This document shows, piece after piece, positions 8,718-17,894 of a DNA stretch of 64,000 nt. The number at the start of each line of letters is the position of its first letter. Position 1 is the first letter of the stretch. The stretch comes from JBCBWG01 sp039039985 (GTDB lineage: Bacteria; Pseudomonadota; Alphaproteobacteria; Rhizobiales; Hyphomicrobiaceae). The stretch spans positions 1 to 64,000 of the forward strand of contig JBCCOV010000003.1 of NCBI GenBank assembly GCA_039039985.1, read 5' to 3'. Both the position numbers and the translations under genes were made by a program. The notes beneath the pieces were generated by a model that did no database searches, was not told the origin of the DNA, and saw only the letters and a program-made list of their open reading frames with translations.

Positions 8718-10442
8718 ATGGACGCCAAGACGTTCGACAAATCGAAGTTGCCGAGCCGGCACGTTACGGAAGGTCCGTCGCGGGCGCCGCATCGCTCATA
8801 CTATTACGCGATGGGTTTGACGGAAGAACAGATTCATCAGCCATTCGTTGGCGTTGTCTCATGCTGGAATGAGGCCGCGCCGTGTAACATTGCGCTGATG
8901 CGTCAGGCGCAATCAGCCAAGACCGGCGTGAATGAGGCCGGCGGAACGCCACGCGAATTCTGCACTATCACCGTTACCGACGGTATCGCCATGGGCCACC
9001 AGGGTATGAAGTCATCTCTGGTCAGCCGTGAAGTCATTGCGGATTCCATCGAGTTGACGATGCGCGGGCATTGCTACGATGCGATGGTTGGCATTGCCGG
9101 CTGCGACAAGTCCTTGCCCGGCGTTATGATGTCCATGCTGCGCCTGAATGTACCGGCGGTCTTTATGTATGGCGGGTCGATCTTGCCCGGCCGCTTCAAG
9201 GGCAAGGACGTGACGGTTGTCGACGTGTTTGAGGGCGTCGGCCAGCACTCATCGGGCAATATGTCGGACGAAGACCTGCAAGAGTTGGAGTGTGTTGCAT
9301 GCCCTGGTGCCGGTGCTTGCGGCGGCCAGTTTACGGCCAACACGATGGCGTGTGTGTCCGAAGCGCTCGGCATTGCTTTACCTGGATCAGCTGGGGCGCC
9401 GGCCCCTGACGAACGTCGCGACTACTACGCGGTTGAGAGCGGGCGGACCGTGATGCGGATGATCGCGGACGGTCTGCGTCCGCGCGATATCGCGACCCGG
9501 AAAGCGTTTGAAAACGCAGCCACAATTGTCGCAGCAACCGGTGGGTCGACAAACGGTGCGCTGCATTTGCCGGCGATGGCGCATGAGTGCGGCATCGAAT
9601 TCGACCTGTTCGACGTCGCCGAAGTGTTCAAGCGGACACCCTACATCGCCGATCTCAAACCGGGTGGCAGATATGTCGCCAAGGACGTTTTCGATATCGG
9701 CGGGGTTCCCCAAATCATGAAGGCGTTGCTTGACGGCGGCTATCTGCATGAGGACTGCGTCACCGTGACCGGGCGCACGATCAAAGAGAACCTCGAAGGC
9801 GTCAAATTCAACGAGGATCAAGACGTAGTCTATCCCGTCTCGAAGGCAATCTCGCCGACAGGTGGCGTCGTGGGCCTGAAAGGGTCGCTTGCGCCCGATG
9901 GCGCAATTGTGAAGGTCGCGGGCCTCAAGGCCCTGCAGTTTCGTGGTCCAGCGCGTGTTTTTGACTGTGAAGAAGACGCGTTCGCTGCTGTTGATGCGCG
10001 AAACTACAAAGATGGTGAAGTCATCGTTATCCGCTATGAAGGCCCGAAAGGTGGCCCGGGTATGCGGGAAATGCTGTCGACGACCGCAGCCCTATATGGC
10101 CAGGGCGCGGGCGATAATGTCGCACTTATCACGGATGGGCGTTTTTCTGGCGCAACGCGAGGTTTCTGCATCGGGCACGTCGGCCCCGAGGCTGCAGCCG
10201 GTGGTCCAATGGCGCTTGTTCAAAATGGCGACATGATTTCGATCGATGCAGAGAGTGGCGTTCTGGATCTTGAGGTGGATCCGGCAGAACTAGAGCGGCG
10301 CCGGGCGGCATGGTCGCCGCCATCAAATGACTATCAAAGCGGTGTATTGAGAAAGTACGCCGATCAAGTTGGTGACGCGCGGTATGGTGCGGTCACACAT
10401 GCGGGTGGGAAGGCAGAAGTTGTCTGTTACGCAGATATTTAA
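8718..10442 (+). CDS. ilvD: Dihydroxy-acid dehydratase
   Basis: Iron-sulfur enzyme that dehydrates 2,3-dihydroxy-3-methylbutanoate and -pentanoate in valine, isoleucine and leucine synthesis. The 574-residue product has GCDKSLPG and PGAGACGGQFTANTM, the cysteine motifs that hold the cluster, and the C-terminal GRFSGATRGFCIGHV block. I set the start at the ATG at 8718: it has GGGGAGAGG upstream and gives the family N-terminus (SRHVTEGPSRAPHRSY), whereas the open frame continues back to 8469 without homology. Its 3' end overlaps the start of the Sel1 gene. Confidence 0.97.
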   Translation: MDAKTFDKSKLPSRHVTEGPSRAPHRSYYYAMGLTEEQIHQPFVGVVSCWNEAAPCNIALMRQAQSAKTGVNEAGGTPREFCTITVTDGIAMGHQGMKSSLVSREVIADSIELTMRGHCYDAMVGIAGCDKSLPGVMMSMLRLNVPAVFMYGGSILPGRFKGKDVTVVDVFEGVGQHSSGNMSDEDLQELECVACPGAGACGGQFTANTMACVSEALGIALPGSAGAPAPDERRDYYAVESGRTVMRMIADGLRPRDIATRKAFENAATIVAATGGSTNGALHLPAMAHECGIEFDLFDVAEVFKRTPYIADLKPGGRYVAKDVFDIGGVPQIMKALLDGGYLHEDCVTVTGRTIKENLEGVKFNEDQDVVYPVSKAISPTGGVVGLKGSLAPDGAIVKVAGLKALQFRGPARVFDCEEDAFAAVDARNYKDGEVIVIRYEGPKGGPGMREMLSTTAALYGQGAGDNVALITDGRFSGATRGFCIGHVGPEAAAGGPMALVQNGDMISIDAESGVLDLEVDPAELERRRAAWSPPSNDYQSGVLRKYADQVGDARYGAVTHAGGKAEVVCYADI

Positions 10443-11460
10443 AGCCGTTGCCGTAGTCGCGGCAATTGGTACGACCTGTGCGGTTGGCAGCGCTGTGGCG
10501 CGTGATCCGATTCGGTTCACGTCGCCTCAGGATGCCTTTACCCAGGGCATGGCGGCTTATCGCGTGCGCCACTTCGAAATTGCCATTCCGGCACTGAACG
10601 AAGCGGCGAAACGCGATAATCTGTTTGCCATGTTCTATCTGGCGCGCATCTACGGCGACAACTCGCGCGCCTACACCGACCATGGGCGTGCGTACGCGCT
10701 GTACAGCCGCATCGTGGACCGGTTCTACCGCATCGACCCCAACGATTTCCGTCGCTCTCCGACGGTCGCGAAGTCGATCACTGCGATGGCGCGTTACGTT
10801 CACACGGGTCTTCGGGAAATCGATCTATCGGCAGATAAGGCTTATGCTGTTCGCCTCTATCGGTACGCTGCGCAGTACTACAACGAGCCTGAGGCTCAGT
10901 TCCAGTTGGCCAAGCTGCAGCTCGTCGGTGACGGGGTCCGGAAAGATGTGCGCAGCGCACTCTACTGGTTCAGTCGCCTGGTCAAACGCGGCCATCCGAG
11001 TGCGCAAGCCTTTTTGGCTGATCTCTACTGGCGCGGAAAGCATTTGCCGCGCGACTCGAAACGTGCACTTGCGCTCATTACGGTCGCGCGTCGTAATGCG
11101 CCGCCGCATGAGTTGATCTGGATCGATGACATCTATCAGGACATTTTCTGCGGCACGACTCCGGGAGTCCGAAAAGATATTCAGGCTCGCGTTGCGGGAT
11201 GGACCGATCGTTTTGGCAGCCGGGTCTCGGCCGGGACGAAGTCGACAGGCCTGAACTGGCTGTCAGGACCTGGTCGCCGGTGTAGCGACGGATCGGATGT
11301 CGTTGTGCCAGCTCGGCGCGACGCGCCAGTGGAACCGTCGCCCGGTCGTACCGAGGCGCGTTCCGCTCAACGCCTTGGTCCAGATAACTCCTCACTGATT
11401 ATGGGATTAACCGGCGGTACGCCACAGCCGTCTTCTTCATCGGAGCCCGGACGCGACTAG
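10399..11460 (+). CDS. Secreted Sel1-repeat (TPR-like) protein
   Basis: The 353-residue product has a basic N-terminus and hydrophobic segment ending GSAVA, a likely signal peptide. Three Sel1-like helical pairs are visible between residues ~45 and 220 (AMFYLARIYG; AQFQLAKLQLVGDGV with ALYWFSRL; AQAFLADLYWRG), then a low-complexity Ser/Pro/Arg tail. Such repeats mediate protein contacts; no specific role is evident. The start is uncertain: the ATG at 10399 overlaps ilvD by 44 nt, while a TTG at 10420 has a better ribosome-binding site (GGGAAGG) and also leaves an intact signal peptide. Confidence 0.75.
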   Translation: MRVGRQKLSVTQIFKAVAVVAAIGTTCAVGSAVARDPIRFTSPQDAFTQGMAAYRVRHFEIAIPALNEAAKRDNLFAMFYLARIYGDNSRAYTDHGRAYALYSRIVDRFYRIDPNDFRRSPTVAKSITAMARYVHTGLREIDLSADKAYAVRLYRYAAQYYNEPEAQFQLAKLQLVGDGVRKDVRSALYWFSRLVKRGHPSAQAFLADLYWRGKHLPRDSKRALALITVARRNAPPHELIWIDDIYQDIFCGTTPGVRKDIQARVAGWTDRFGSRVSAGTKSTGLNWLSGPGRRCSDGSDVVVPARRDAPVEPSPGRTEARSAQRLGPDNSSLIMGLTGGTPQPSSSSEPGRD

Positions 11461-11587
11461 CCAGAGCCAGCCGCGGGCGTTGAAGACGGAACTCAGGCCG
11501 CACAACTTTGCTGTCGAACGCAGCTGTGCTGAGGCGCGCTCTGCATACGCAATCGACCTTAAGCGGCGATGTAATTCGCTTCCGTCT

Positions 11588-12382
11588 TTAATCGGCCCGC
11601 AAGGTCACCACTACAGGGACATGATCTGACGGCTTTTCCCAGCCGCGAACGTCGCGCTCCACGGCCGCACTATCCATGAGATCCGTAGCCTGAGCATTCA
11701 TCATAATATGATCGATGCGAATACCGTTGTTCTTCTGCCAGGCACCGGCCTGATAATCCCAAAACGTGTAGATGCCATCGTCCGGATAGCAGGCGCGGAC
11801 CGCGTCGACGTAGCCGAGATTGGCAAGGTGCGCGAAGGCATCCCGTGACGCGGGTTGGAACAGCGCATCATCAAGCCAGCGATCCGCCGCTTTTGCGTCG
11901 CGCGCTTCCGGAATGACGTTGTAGTCGCCCGCAAGAACGACCGGCATGTCCCATCCCAGCAGATCTGCCGCCCGGTCGGACAAGCGGTTCATCCAGGACA
12001 GCTTGTAGGAGAACTTGTCCGTCGAAATCGGGTTGCCGTTGGGTAAGTAGATGGATGCGACCCGTACCGCGACATCGTCGGTGGCAATTGTTGCTTCGAG
12101 ATAACGCGCCTGGACGTCGTCCGGATCGCCTGGGAGCGCCGTGAGCGGATCCTCGATGGGGTGCTTCGAGAGGATTGCAACACCGTTGAAACTCTTCTGC
12201 CCGCACACTGTGACGTTGTAGCCGAGGTCCTCGAACTCGGTCGCCGGGAAGGCTTCGCTCACGGACTTGATTTCCTGGAGGCATGCGACATCCGGCGCCG
12301 TCTCACGCAACCACGTTTTCACCGTTTCAAGTCGCGCCTTGATGCCATTGATGTTCCAGGTGGCAATGCGCAAATCAGTCAT
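11588..12382 (-). CDS. xth: Exodeoxyribonuclease III
   Basis: AP endonuclease / 3'-5' exonuclease of base-excision repair. The 264-residue protein opens with RIATWNINGIKAR, has the metal-binding glutamate in CLQEIKS (E37), the GDYNVIPEARD block and the catalytic SDHVPV at the C-terminus. All expected motifs are present and the length is normal. Its ATG overlaps the stop of erpA by 4 nt (12379-12382), so the two are translationally coupled. It is convergent with the Sel1 gene. Confidence 0.95.
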   Translation of the reverse strand: MTDLRIATWNINGIKARLETVKTWLRETAPDVACLQEIKSVSEAFPATEFEDLGYNVTVCGQKSFNGVAILSKHPIEDPLTALPGDPDDVQARYLEATIATDDVAVRVASIYLPNGNPISTDKFSYKLSWMNRLSDRAADLLGWDMPVVLAGDYNVIPEARDAKAADRWLDDALFQPASRDAFAHLANLGYVDAVRACYPDDGIYTFWDYQAGAWQKNNGIRIDHIMMNAQATDLMDSAAVERDVRGWEKPSDHVPVVVTLRAD

Positions 12383-12723
12383 ACCGAGAACGATGTTCCG
12401 CAGCCGCAGGCGGCCACGGCATTCGGATTGTTGACCTTGAACGACGCGCCGATCAGCTCGTCCACGAAGTCAAGCTCGGACCCCTGGAGAAACGGCAAGG
12501 AAACCGAGTCGACCACAACTGTGGCCCCGTCGCGTTCAATAACGACGTCATCGCTTTCCGTCTGGCTCGCAGGAATTAAGTCAAACTTGTACTGAAAGCC
12601 GGTGCATCCGCCGCCCTCGACCGAAAGCCGCAGAACTTTGGCTTCACGCTCTGCGGTTAAGATTTCCGAGATACGCTTGGCCGCGCTGGCCGTGACCACG
12701 ACGCCCATTGACGGGTCTGACAT
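12379..12723 (-). CDS. erpA: Iron-sulfur cluster insertion protein ErpA (A-type carrier)
   Basis: The 114-residue product has the A-type signature: Cys40 in EGGGCTG and Cys106/Cys108 in the CGCG motif near the C-terminus, the three ligands that carry a cluster for transfer to apo-proteins. IscA and ErpA are hard to separate by eye; ErpA is preferred because it is not in a suf or isc operon and is followed by xth, an arrangement common in alphaproteobacteria. Start at ATG 12723. Confidence 0.88.
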   Translation of the reverse strand: MSDPSMGVVVTASAAKRISEILTAEREAKVLRLSVEGGGCTGFQYKFDLIPASQTESDDVVIERDGATVVVDSVSLPFLQGSELDFVDELIGASFKVNNPNAVAACGCGTSFSV

Positions 12724-12853
12724 TGCCTATTGCCTCTGTATCTGCCTTTGCGGCCCGAGAGCCGTGAGACCGCGGTTATTGTGTGCACCTATCTTGGAGA
12801 TCAGGTGTGTGACTTTCATGAACAGAAGATAGACACCATTCTCACAACAGCAA

Positions 12854-12869
12854 CACATGAATACATGTG
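12854..12869. promoter_or_regulatory. Palindrome CACATG-AATA-CATGTG between erpA and dgt
   Basis: A perfect 6+6 inverted repeat with a 4-nt spacer lies in the 230-bp divergent region between erpA and dgt, 85 nt before the dgt start. It could be an operator for either gene. A weaker CACCT/AGGTG repeat lies near 12785-12805. Confidence 0.3.
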
Positions 12870-12953
12870 GACACGGTTTGCACGGTCGCGTCCAGGCCGG
12901 TTGTGTGCGAGATGTCGCGCGGGAAAGTGCGGGCAAAACCTCAAGAGGCTGAC

Positions 12954-14186
12954 ATGGCTCAGGCGCTCAGTTCTGGCCATCGCGATTACGGCAGGCTGCT
13001 ACAACCCGGTGCGCGCGAAATTGCGCCGTATGCGGCAACAAGCGTTCCATCGCGGGGGCGCGTATTTGGCGAGCCGTCCTGCCCCACGCGCAGTTCGGTA
13101 CAGCGGGACCGCGACCGGATCATTCATTCCAGTGCCTTCCGGCGATTGGCGCACAAAACGCAAATGTTCGTCTATCACGAGGGCGATCACTATCGCACAC
13201 GCCTGACGCACAGTCTCGAAGTCGCACAGATTGCCCGCACGATTGCGCGGCAGTTATGCCTCGATGAAGATCTGGCTGAGGCCATCGCGCTGGCGCACGA
13301 TCTGGGTCATCCGCCGTTTGGACACGCGGGTGAAGACGCACTCGATGCTGCGCTATCCGATTGCAGTGGCTTCGATCACAACGTGCAGAGCCTGCGGCTG
13401 GTCAGCGTTTTGGAGCACAAGTACGGGCATTTCGACGGTCTCAACCTGACCTGGGAAACGCTCGAAGGTCTCGTCAAGCACAATGGCCCACCGGCGCTTG
13501 GGGCGCGTGATGGCGATGCAGCCATGGTCAATGCGCTGCGGCGTTGGCCGGACGCGTTTGACCTACAGCTCTCATTATTTCCGTCGGCAGAAGCGCAAGT
13601 TGCTGCGTTAGCTGATGATATTGCGTGGCACACGCATGATATCGATGATGGATTAAGCGCCGGCATGCTGACGGTACCGGATCTCGAAGCCGTCCGTTTG
13701 ATTCAGCCGATCATCGGTGCCCTCGATTTGCGGCCGACGCGGGATCCGGATCGGGATATCTACGAGATTACGCGCCAGCTCATCACGCGCATGATTGCGG
13801 ATGTCGTGTCAGAGAGCCGCAATCGGCTAAGTGCGGCGGCGCCAGTGAAGCCGGATGATGTGCGATCGGCAGGTCGCGCGCTTGTTGCGTTCTCGGTCGA
13901 CATGCAGCGCGACCTGGACGCGTTGCGGCGCTTCTTGTTTGCCAATCTCTATCGGCATCCACGGATTAATGAGATCATGTCGCAGGCGCGCGGTGTGGTG
14001 ACGGATCTGGTCGGATTTTTCCAAGAGACGCCGAGCGCGATGCCCGATACGTGGCGCGAACGGACTGACGGCCGGAGCCGTCGCCAGCGTCTGCGGGTCG
14101 TCGGAGACTTTGTCGCCGGTATGACAGACCGATATGCGCTGTCAGAACATCGCCGGTTGTTTGACGCGACCCCGCAACTGCGATAG
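12954..14186 (+). CDS. dgt: Deoxyguanosinetriphosphate triphosphohydrolase-like protein
   Basis: The 410-residue HD-domain protein carries a metal site: RLTHSLEVAQIA (His86), the HD pair at 115-116 in HDLGHPPFGHAGE, and later ALADDIAWHTHDIDDG. Members hydrolyse dNTPs to nucleoside plus triphosphate and help balance the dNTP pool. The ATG at 12954 follows AAGAGGCTGAC; the open frame extends to 12867 but the extra 29 residues look non-coding. argS follows after 73 nt on the same strand. Some relatives act in phage defence, but nothing here suggests that. Confidence 0.92.
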   Translation: MAQALSSGHRDYGRLLQPGAREIAPYAATSVPSRGRVFGEPSCPTRSSVQRDRDRIIHSSAFRRLAHKTQMFVYHEGDHYRTRLTHSLEVAQIARTIARQLCLDEDLAEAIALAHDLGHPPFGHAGEDALDAALSDCSGFDHNVQSLRLVSVLEHKYGHFDGLNLTWETLEGLVKHNGPPALGARDGDAAMVNALRRWPDAFDLQLSLFPSAEAQVAALADDIAWHTHDIDDGLSAGMLTVPDLEAVRLIQPIIGALDLRPTRDPDRDIYEITRQLITRMIADVVSESRNRLSAAAPVKPDDVRSAGRALVAFSVDMQRDLDALRRFLFANLYRHPRINEIMSQARGVVTDLVGFFQETPSAMPDTWRERTDGRSRRQRLRVVGDFVAGMTDRYALSEHRRLFDATPQLR

Positions 14187-14259
14187 CCGACCCCGACTAC
14201 GATACCACTGCTGTGCTGGAGTTCGTTTGCGGCACGCTCGCTTGCGCAAGGAATCGGCC

Positions 14260-16023
14260 ATGAACACGTTCCGTCTTGTCGAGGACAAGGTGAAGACGGC
14301 GCTGGAGGCGCTGAAGAGTGCCGGAGAGCTCCCGGCCGATCTCGATCTGTCCGGTGTTGAGGTCCAGGAGCCGCGTGATCCCAAGCATGGCGACTGTGCC
14401 GTGAATGCCGCCATGGTTCTCGCTAAGCGCGCGGGCCGAAAGCCACGGGATATTGCCGAGGCGTTGAAATCTGAATTGGCCGACGACGCCGAACTCACCA
14501 AGATTGAAGTGGCTGGTCCGGGCTTTTTGAACATTTCGTTCGCGGAGGGGGTCTGGGCGCGGTTGCTGTCGTCGGTCTTGGAAGCGGGCGGCCAGTTCGG
14601 ACAGTCCCAGATCGGGGCCGGGAAACGCGTTCACATCGAATATGTTTCCGCCAATCCCACGGGACCAATGCACGTCGGACACTGCCGTGGTGCCGTTTTC
14701 GGGGATGCGTTGGGGAGCCTGTTGGCTGCCGCCGGATATGCGGTAACGCGCGAATATTACGTGAACGATGCGGGTGCGCAGGTCGACAAACTCGGTCAGT
14801 CGGCATTTTTGCGATATCGCGAAGTACTGGGCGAAGACATCGGCGAAATCCCAGCCGGCCTTTATCCGGGCGATTATCTGAAGCCGGTGGGCCAGGCCCT
14901 CGCTGACACATACGGGCATGACCTGCTGAACTTTCGCAGCGAGGATCAGATCGCCACCGCACGCGATGTCGCGATCGAAATGCAACTGCAGGACATCAAG
15001 GTCGACCTCGAAAGTCTCGGGGTTGCGCACGATGTGTTCTTTTCTGAGCGATCTCTGACGGCCGGTAACGATGGGGACCAAGTTGCAGAAGCCATTGCGC
15101 TGTTGCGCGAGAAAGGTCTGATCTACGAAGGACGCCTGTCGCGACCCAAGGGCCACGACGACGACGATTGGGAAGATCGCGAACAAACCCTGTTTCGGTC
15201 CACCGAGTTTGGCGACGATGTCGATCGTGCGCTGATGAAGTCCGATGGCACATATACCTACTTCGCAGGCGATGTTGCATATCACAACAATAAGCTGAAG
15301 CGGAAATTCGATCTATATTTCAATGTTCTGGGCGCGGATCACGTCGGTTACATCCCGCGGTTGAAAGCTGTCGTTCGCGCATTGTCCGATGGTCAGGCGG
15401 ATTTCGACACGCCAGTTTGCCAGTTGGTGAAGGTCGTGCGCGACGGCCAACCGGTCCAGATGTCGAAGCGTGCCGGCACGTTCGTTGCACTTCGGGATGT
15501 CGTCGACGAGGTCGGCCGGGATCCGGTACGCTTTATGATGCTGATGAATAAATCAGACACGCAAATCGACTTTGATCTCGCAAAGGTTGTTGAACAATCC
15601 AAAGATAATCCCGTTTTCTATGTTCAATATGCTCATGCGCGGGTATCCTCGGTACTCCGTAATGCCGCGACTGTGTTTCCTGATCTTAAGGTAACCAACG
15701 ATCAGGTGTCCCAGTCCGAAATTGGAGAATTAACCGACGATGGCGAACGTGAGCTATTGCGCCAAATTGCGAGATATCCGAAGCTGATAGAGACGTCAGC
15801 TCGAGAACGCGAGCCGCATAGGTTGACTAGGTATTTGTACGATCTCGCAAGTGCTCTGCATACGCAATGGGCGCGCGGCAATGATTCGCCACATTTGAGG
15901 TTCATCGATCAGGATCGACCAGGGGTTACTAAAAGCCGACTATTGCTGGTGAGAGCGACGCAACTCGTCGTTTTGTCAGGTCTGACCATTTTGGGCGTCA
16001 ATGCGCCGAATGAGATGCGCTGA
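14260..16023 (+). CDS. argS: Arginine--tRNA ligase
   Basis: Class I synthetase for tRNA-Arg. The 587-residue product has the N-terminal tRNA-binding Add1 domain, the HIGH-type motif HVGH at 138-141 in ANPTGPMHVGH, and QMSKR at 400-404 as the KMSKS equivalent. The C-terminal helical DALR domain ends with TQLVVLSGLTILGVNAP, as usual. The frame is open back to 14134, inside dgt, but the ATG at 14260 gives the family N-terminus (NTFRLVEDKVKTAL). The SPOR-protein gene follows after 76 nt. Confidence 0.97.
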   Translation: MNTFRLVEDKVKTALEALKSAGELPADLDLSGVEVQEPRDPKHGDCAVNAAMVLAKRAGRKPRDIAEALKSELADDAELTKIEVAGPGFLNISFAEGVWARLLSSVLEAGGQFGQSQIGAGKRVHIEYVSANPTGPMHVGHCRGAVFGDALGSLLAAAGYAVTREYYVNDAGAQVDKLGQSAFLRYREVLGEDIGEIPAGLYPGDYLKPVGQALADTYGHDLLNFRSEDQIATARDVAIEMQLQDIKVDLESLGVAHDVFFSERSLTAGNDGDQVAEAIALLREKGLIYEGRLSRPKGHDDDDWEDREQTLFRSTEFGDDVDRALMKSDGTYTYFAGDVAYHNNKLKRKFDLYFNVLGADHVGYIPRLKAVVRALSDGQADFDTPVCQLVKVVRDGQPVQMSKRAGTFVALRDVVDEVGRDPVRFMMLMNKSDTQIDFDLAKVVEQSKDNPVFYVQYAHARVSSVLRNAATVFPDLKVTNDQVSQSEIGELTDDGERELLRQIARYPKLIETSAREREPHRLTRYLYDLASALHTQWARGNDSPHLRFIDQDRPGVTKSRLLLVRATQLVVLSGLTILGVNAPNEMR

Positions 16024-16099
16024 TTGGTACTTGGTGTGCCGCGATGGCGACAAACTGGGATCAATGATGGGGCAGTCACTTAACGGTAAGGGGGCGTGA

Positions 16100-17827
16100 A
16101 TGTCGCGCTCGAACAGACCAACTGACAGACCGAATCGGGGGAACTGGCCAGATCCAAACGACCCGTTCGGCCAGCATGACCCCTACGGTCATCAGCCAAA
16201 TGAGGGGTATCCCGCCGATCCCGCACAGTCGCAATATTACGATCCTGCGCAATCCAACAGCGGACATTATCAACAGGATGGCCACAGCTATCCACAGGAC
16301 GGCTACACTGATTACGGCCAGTCATATGGCAATGCCCCACAGGATCCGAGACTAGGGTCTTATCCGCCTGGTTCTCCGTCGTTGGACAATCAAGGTTTAG
16401 GACAGCCGCCCTTTGGCTCTGACCGGGCAGATCTTGGAGGCTTTGGGTCTACATCGGATTACGGTCAGGCGCCCGCACAGCCTTATCCGAATCTTGGCTC
16501 ACCGTCTTTTGATCTCGGCGGCCGCGACCCCAATCTTCGTGGCTCGGCTTATGACAACTGGTCGACTGGAGCGGACCCGCACGGTCAGCCCGGCCTGGCG
16601 AGCTATTCTGACTACAATCTCGGTAATTATGCCCCGGCGGGCAGCGATAACGGATTGGGCTCTGATGCCGGTTGGGGATCAGATCCGGCAAACGGACATA
16701 CTGGCTACCCAGGCGGGTATGCCAACGGTCATGCCGCATATGCCGATGGGCGTGTCGGCGGCGCACTCGCGACTCGCGAAGATGATGATTACGACGATTA
16801 CGACGACGAAGACTACGACGATTATGAGCCGAAGCGATCGTGGATGCGGACACTCGTCATTTCCGTTGGCGCTCTGACTGGCGCGATTATTGTCGGCGGC
16901 GGACTTGCGTTCGTCTACGCGACCGTTGTTGCGCCCAACGGAAAGGGTCTGAACCCATTAGTGCGATCGGGCAGCGAACCGAGCAAAGTCGCACCGAAAG
17001 ACCCCGGCGGAACGAAGTTTGCGAACACGGACAGCAAATTGTTGGGTCGTTTAGACCGAGCTCGAGGTGCGCCCGCGAGCGACAAGCGCGTACGTCCTGT
17101 GTCCACGTTGGTTGTTCGACCGGACGGAAGTCTGGTTCCTGGATCGAGTTCATCATCGTCACGCGCAGACAGTGGCAATACAGCTTCGTCAAGCAGCGCG
17201 AGCGACGCAGGTTCTGACAATGTCGGCGGGCGCATCGCCATCCCCGGCCTGACGATTGTCGGCGCGAACCCGACATTGCCGTCGGCCGGCACATCTGAGG
17301 CGCCGGCAGCGGCCGATCCGCCAGCAGAATCACCAAGAACGCCACCCATCATCAGCACCGTGAAAACGCGCACGGTTACGCCGTCTGTTAGCCCATCGGC
17401 TCCACCGTCTGTTGACGACGCATCATCGTCGTCAATTCCGCTGCCCCGGCGCAATCGTTGGATTGATCGTTCCAGACTGGCTGCTGCGACGCCGGCAGTC
17501 GGTGCTTCGGCGACGCCTCCGGCAGCGGCTGCGCCACCGAGCGCAGCACCTTCAGGACCAGCGGCAGCAAACGGTTATGTTGCAGTGCTGGCATCGAAGG
17601 GGAGCCGGATCCAGGCGCTGGAGGCCTTTGCAGATCTTCGTCAAAAATACGAAGGTGCGCTCCAAGGGCGCGTTCCGGACATTCAGGCTGCTGACCTGAG
17701 CAGTCGTGGCCTCGGCACAATGTATCGAGTCGTTGTCGGTCCGCCGGGGTCTCGCGAGTCTGCAAATTCAGTTTGTGCACGGCTGCGGAATGTCGGTTAT
17801 AGCCAGTGCTGGGTCAAAGCTTACTAA
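16100..17827 (+). CDS. SPOR-domain membrane protein with low-complexity cytoplasmic region
   Basis: The 575-residue product has three parts: a cytoplasmic region (1-~245) rich in Gly, Tyr, Pro, Asp, Gln and Asn that ends in a very acidic Asp/Tyr run (~227-241); one membrane segment (~250-276); and a long periplasmic Ser/Pro linker ending in a SPOR domain (~495-575; GYVAVLASKGS to GYSQCWVKAY). SPOR domains bind denuded glycan strands at the division septum. The gene precedes nagZ and scpAB, a conserved alphaproteobacterial order, and likely works in cell-wall remodelling at division. Start at ATG 16100 behind GTAAGGGGG. Confidence 0.88.
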   Translation: MSRSNRPTDRPNRGNWPDPNDPFGQHDPYGHQPNEGYPADPAQSQYYDPAQSNSGHYQQDGHSYPQDGYTDYGQSYGNAPQDPRLGSYPPGSPSLDNQGLGQPPFGSDRADLGGFGSTSDYGQAPAQPYPNLGSPSFDLGGRDPNLRGSAYDNWSTGADPHGQPGLASYSDYNLGNYAPAGSDNGLGSDAGWGSDPANGHTGYPGGYANGHAAYADGRVGGALATREDDDYDDYDDEDYDDYEPKRSWMRTLVISVGALTGAIIVGGGLAFVYATVVAPNGKGLNPLVRSGSEPSKVAPKDPGGTKFANTDSKLLGRLDRARGAPASDKRVRPVSTLVVRPDGSLVPGSSSSSSRADSGNTASSSSASDAGSDNVGGRIAIPGLTIVGANPTLPSAGTSEAPAAADPPAESPRTPPIISTVKTRTVTPSVSPSAPPSVDDASSSSIPLPRRNRWIDRSRLAAATPAVGASATPPAAAAPPSAAPSGPAAANGYVAVLASKGSRIQALEAFADLRQKYEGALQGRVPDIQAADLSSRGLGTMYRVVVGPPGSRESANSVCARLRNVGYSQCWVKAY

Positions 17828-17894
17828 GGCGAACTTTGGAGCCGGGCTCCGGAACGCGCTGTCACGTATGCGTATGTTGGATCGGAGATAACCG

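Noticed and set aside
12954..14186. dgt as a possible phage-defence dNTPase
   Set aside because: It sits among housekeeping genes with argS downstream and no defence genes nearby; the ordinary dNTP-pool role is simpler.
14197..15285. 362-residue open frame on the minus strand inside argS
   Set aside because: Shadow of argS; composition is untypical and no family is recognisable.
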